Of a stretch of 64,000 nt of DNA, positions 61,164-64,000 are shown piece after piece. Each line of letters begins with the position of its first letter. Position 1 is the first letter of the stretch. This DNA is from Sipunculus nudus (Eukaryota; Annelida; Sipuncula; Golfingiida; Sipunculidae). Under the pieces are notes generated by a model that saw only the letters and a list, made by a program, of their open reading frames with translations, made no database searches and was not told where the DNA came from. The position numbers and the translations under genes were made by a program. Location of the stretch: positions 12,491,964 to 12,555,963 of the forward strand of contig CM049320.1 in assembly GCA_026874595.1 (NCBI GenBank), written 5' to 3'.

Positions 61164-61636
61164 AAAGTGCAAATGGTGATGCAAGCAAGAAATTTGGCAC
61201 ATAGACTGCTTGTTACCAATATTAAAAAAAAAGGCCTAACCACTGAGAATTATGAGAAATTCCAAGATGGCCATCATTTTTAAAAATGACTGCCAATGAC
61301 ATCCACGTTTCCCAAAAATGATCCTGAAGGCTGGACTCCCATCAAATTATTATTAAATTTTAATTGTCTGGCTCCAATATTCTTTTTAGTAGACATCAAT
61401 TATTTTTTAACAGAAACTTCAATGTAATTAATCCAAGATGGCCACTATTTTTCAAGATGGCCACCATTATTGACAACTCTTCAAAGGATGTACAACCTTG
61501 AAAAAACATGTCTTGTAACATATCGATTTGTGGTAATCCCATCATTCTCATCTTTATGCCTTTATTTTTATTCAGGGTATAATATGAAGAGCCTTTGTGC
61601 CAAATTTTATGCTTGCATCACCATTTGCACTTTTTT
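61164..61636. mobile_element. MITE with ~40-bp terminal inverted repeats
   Basis: Left AAAAGTGCAAATGGTGATGC then AAGCAAGAAATTTGGCACA; the right end is its reverse complement with few changes (TGTGCCAAATTTTATGCTTG then CATCACCATTTGCACTTTTT). About 470 bp with no coding capacity. The interior carries CAAGATGGCC at 61,263, 61,433 and 61,453, a YY1-like word. The outer boundary may extend to GGGATA on each side, which is imperfect on the left. Superfamily not assignable because no clear target duplication was seen. Confidence 0.8.
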
Positions 61637-61885
61637 AGTATCCCGCCTCACTGACTTATAGTTGTTTAATATATCAGAGAACTTAAATGAAAAGATAAAG
61701 GTGATATATGCTTGAGCATCACTCATGGTTAAACTGTTGTGATTTGACTTAAAAAAATAGTTAACTTCTCATTTGTTTTAACCATGTCAGGTACATGGAC
61801 TGACTTTATAAGGTGCAGTAACATCATATTCCGGTACTTACTAACAAACGTTTGACCATCTAGCTTTATAGCATAACCTTTTGAT
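61637..61885. other. Spacer
   Basis: Nothing recognised. Confidence 0.45.
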
Positions 61886-62185
61886 GCTCTTACTGAAGTT
61901 TTAAATATGGGACACACCAGATGTTGTTACTTAAGTTTATATATTCTCAAATGTGCTGTAACCTCTTGACATGGTTACTGAAGTTCATATAATCTTAATA
62001 TATGGGAAATTGTCAAGATGCTATTACTTCAGTTTATATAATCTTTAAATGTGGTAGAAATGTTTGACACAGTTACTGAAATTTAGGTAATCTTTAAATA
62101 TGGTATAACCTCTTGACAATTTTACTTAGGTTTATAATATATAACCTTTAATAGTAAATTCTGCTGTTACTCAAGTTTATATAAA
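61886..62185. repeat. Diverged ~49-bp minisatellite, seven copies
   Basis: GTTACTGAAGTTTATATAAT followed by CTTTAAATATGGTATAACCTC and TTGACA recurs with many changes; TTACT words start at 61,890, 61,927, 61,975, 62,024, 62,073, 62,122 and 62,167 (spacing mostly 48-49). Confidence 0.8.
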
Positions 62186-63938
62186 CATGAAAGTTCAGGT
62201 TTCATTGGCAACTTGAGAGCTTTTATGTGAATTTAGAATAATTGGACTCTCATTTTGATAGTTCTGTCTATGTTGTAGAAAAATGAAATTGTCACTATAT
62301 ACAAATGCAGTTTGCCAGTGCTTTTTTGAATGCACTTTTGTTAATATGTATGTTACCATGTGTTCAGACTGGTCTATTAAAATTGATCTAAGTAAAATCT
62401 ATCAACAAATGTGACCACCTGCTCTGTATTAACACAGAATATAAAAATTATATAAACCAGTTTAAACAAAGACAAATATATTGTCTAGACTGAATCCTGT
62501 ACAACATTTTCGTCACAGGTTTATGACAATCATTAAAGCCATTTTATCTTAAAAAAATAAGTTGAACATTGTCTAGACTAACTATATTTTGTGTGTGTAT
62601 AATTTAAACATTTCCTGTGAATTAAAAAAGATTACACAGGGTAATTTTAACATTCATCTATGGTCTGTTTGTACTGATCGACACCTATATGTCTGTAGTT
62701 GCACTTTTAGGCCAAGAGTTTGACCAGATGCATTGTATATATAACAGTAAATATGTCACTAGAAAGCACTCAGAGGTGGCATGCCTTCACCGAAATCCTG
62801 TATCAGACTCTGAGCTCAGGAAAAGTTTGAATCGAAGCTGTGAGAATTGTGTGTCCGGGTTCACCAACTCATTGCTTGCATGACAGGTCACCCCTGGCCA
62901 CCAGAACAAAATAAGTTCCATGTAAAACACACCTGTAGGGGTGGGCCAGTCTTTCACTCCATTCAGAAACTTACACTTAAGTTTTTTCCTAATAAATGAT
63001 GATGGTCTTGCCCTCATTTAGAACAAACCAGTTATCTGAATGCGGTAAAGTATCTGTTATACAAATAAATATGATGGTGATCCAGATTACCAGATTTTAC
63101 AGATTGTTCCTTTGATATTTCTCTAACCCTCCACTAAATGTCATCAATATATGTTTATGATTTTTATTAGTAAATTTGCTGACAGACAAACCAAACAAAC
63201 ACATATTAATTACCCGCCTGGGAGGTGAATAATAGTTGGCCATTTCAGACAGATCTAAGTAAAACTGTGTCTACAAGGTCAACCTGTCTCCTTCCAGGTG
63301 GTCTTTGTTGCTTTATGAACCATTTATTAGTAGTGTCAACTTACCCCAGCAGATGTCAATATCAGTGCACCAATTTTCTTAATTGTTGAGAGACAGTTGT
63401 ACAAACATTATGAACAAAAAATATAATTTTCACCTCATTGTGTGGATCTTAACCAGTCCCTAATTAAATTTAATTAACTCTTCCTGTTATTAATAACTAC
63501 TTACCTGAAACAGTTCATTGAATCAGTATTTCATTAGCTGAGCCTCAACTGACAATACAACTGTATTGGTGAAGTTAAAACTTATAAGAATAGCATCATC
63601 ATTTATTGAAGATAATTTTCTGACAGGACATTTTTTTATAGCAAATACGGTTTACAGGCAGTGTTTATTCCTAGTAAAAAATTCCTCTGTTAAATACTGT
63701 GCAGTCACGCAGGATTACACTCTGCTGTATGAGACAAGGAAAAGAATTATTTGTTTTCTGAGGTTCCTTCTTGGATGATTCCCAAAGAAAAAATCTGTTT
63801 ATTTTGGACAGAAAAAAATAAATATGAGGTAATTTTTCACCGACTGGGATTCTATTAGTGACAGAGCCAGAAATAAAAACCATCTTAGTTTTCCTATGGA
63901 GGTAATTAAGTATGGTAACATCAGTATTTTTTTTTCAG
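62186..63938. other. AT-rich spacer
   Basis: 62,700-62,890 holds a slightly GC-richer open stretch after an acceptor-like 'gtagttgcacttttag' (62,710) with a donor-like CATGACAG|GTCACC just after its stop (62,887). Unrecognised; not called. Otherwise nothing seen. Confidence 0.35.
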
Positions 63939-64000
63939 GATAATGGAGCCAAGAAGTCAAATAGGTTTTCTAAGGAGCTTGAAATTATTTTCCAGATGTG
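63939..64000 (+). CDS. Candidate exon start running off the right edge
   Basis: A strong acceptor (aacatcagtatttttttttcag, ending 63,938) is followed by 62 bases open in one frame to the window end: GAT AAT GGA GCC AAG AAG..., peptide beginning DNGAKKSNRFSKELEIIFQM. It starts on a codon boundary if this frame is right. Too short to identify, and the downstream donor lies outside the window. Confidence 0.33.

Noticed and set aside
1-64000. CRISPR array, operons, plasmid or phage features
   Set aside because: The only short regular repeats are eukaryotic minisatellites without unique spacers; gene density and repeats are those of an animal genome.

Overview
The window looks like animal nuclear DNA from a mollusc, most likely a bivalve. 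It is AT-rich, has no operon-like gene packing, and is crowded with interspersed repeats whose termini (AGCTCAGCTGAC..., GCGAACCTGTG..., ATGCCCCCGCCAC..., AGGGCCCCGCTT...) followed by GTCC/CCGTC microsatellites are typical of bivalve genomes. There is no complete protein-coding gene and no rRNA, genuine tRNA or CRISPR array. The sequence reads as one or more long introns or intergenic spacers, with a handful of candidate exons and conserved-element-like islands.

Layout. 1-1,072: 48-bp minisatellite running off the left edge. 1.1-12.3 kb: mostly AT-rich spacer with a TTAA-flanked element (2,878-3,329) and a ~149-bp repeat array (4,975-5,460). 12.35-12.81 kb: 36-bp minisatellite. 13.7-17.0 kb: two Helitron/Helentron-like elements end to end (A1, B1), A1 interrupted by an exon-like island. 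18.0-21.4 kb: three candidate plus-strand exons. 21.5-21.9 kb: TA-rich arrays. 22.7 kb: tRNA-derived SINE. 23.3-23.65 kb: candidate minus-strand terminal exon. 24.6-25.05 kb: second TTAA element. 25.26-36.16 kb: large composite of Helentron-like elements (B2 with nested C, A2, B3). 38.48-40.12 kb: element D. 40.5-41.0 kb: third TTAA element. 46.4-47.07 kb: B4. 48.4-48.7 kb: second SINE copy, reversed. 51.1-53.2 kb: B5. 56.2 kb: orphan B tail. 57.1-57.34 kb: best candidate coding exon (minus strand). 59.8 kb and the right edge: two further exon-like segments with good splice signals. 61.2-61.6 kb: MITE with long inverted repeats.

Main result. Four element families (A, B, C, D) unrelated in body sequence share one plan: a short inverted repeat near each end (inside a 5' hairpin in B, C and D), a CCGTC/GTCC-type microsatellite just inside the 5' end, a body of duplicated modules, then the 3' inverted repeat, a palindrome or hairpin, and a CTAG or CTTGTT end. 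This matches non-autonomous Helentron-associated elements (HINE/DINE/pearl type). All recognised copies lie on the plus strand, and several are joined tail to head. The candidate exons are not recognised as known proteins, and without a search I cannot tell whether they are exons or conserved non-coding elements.
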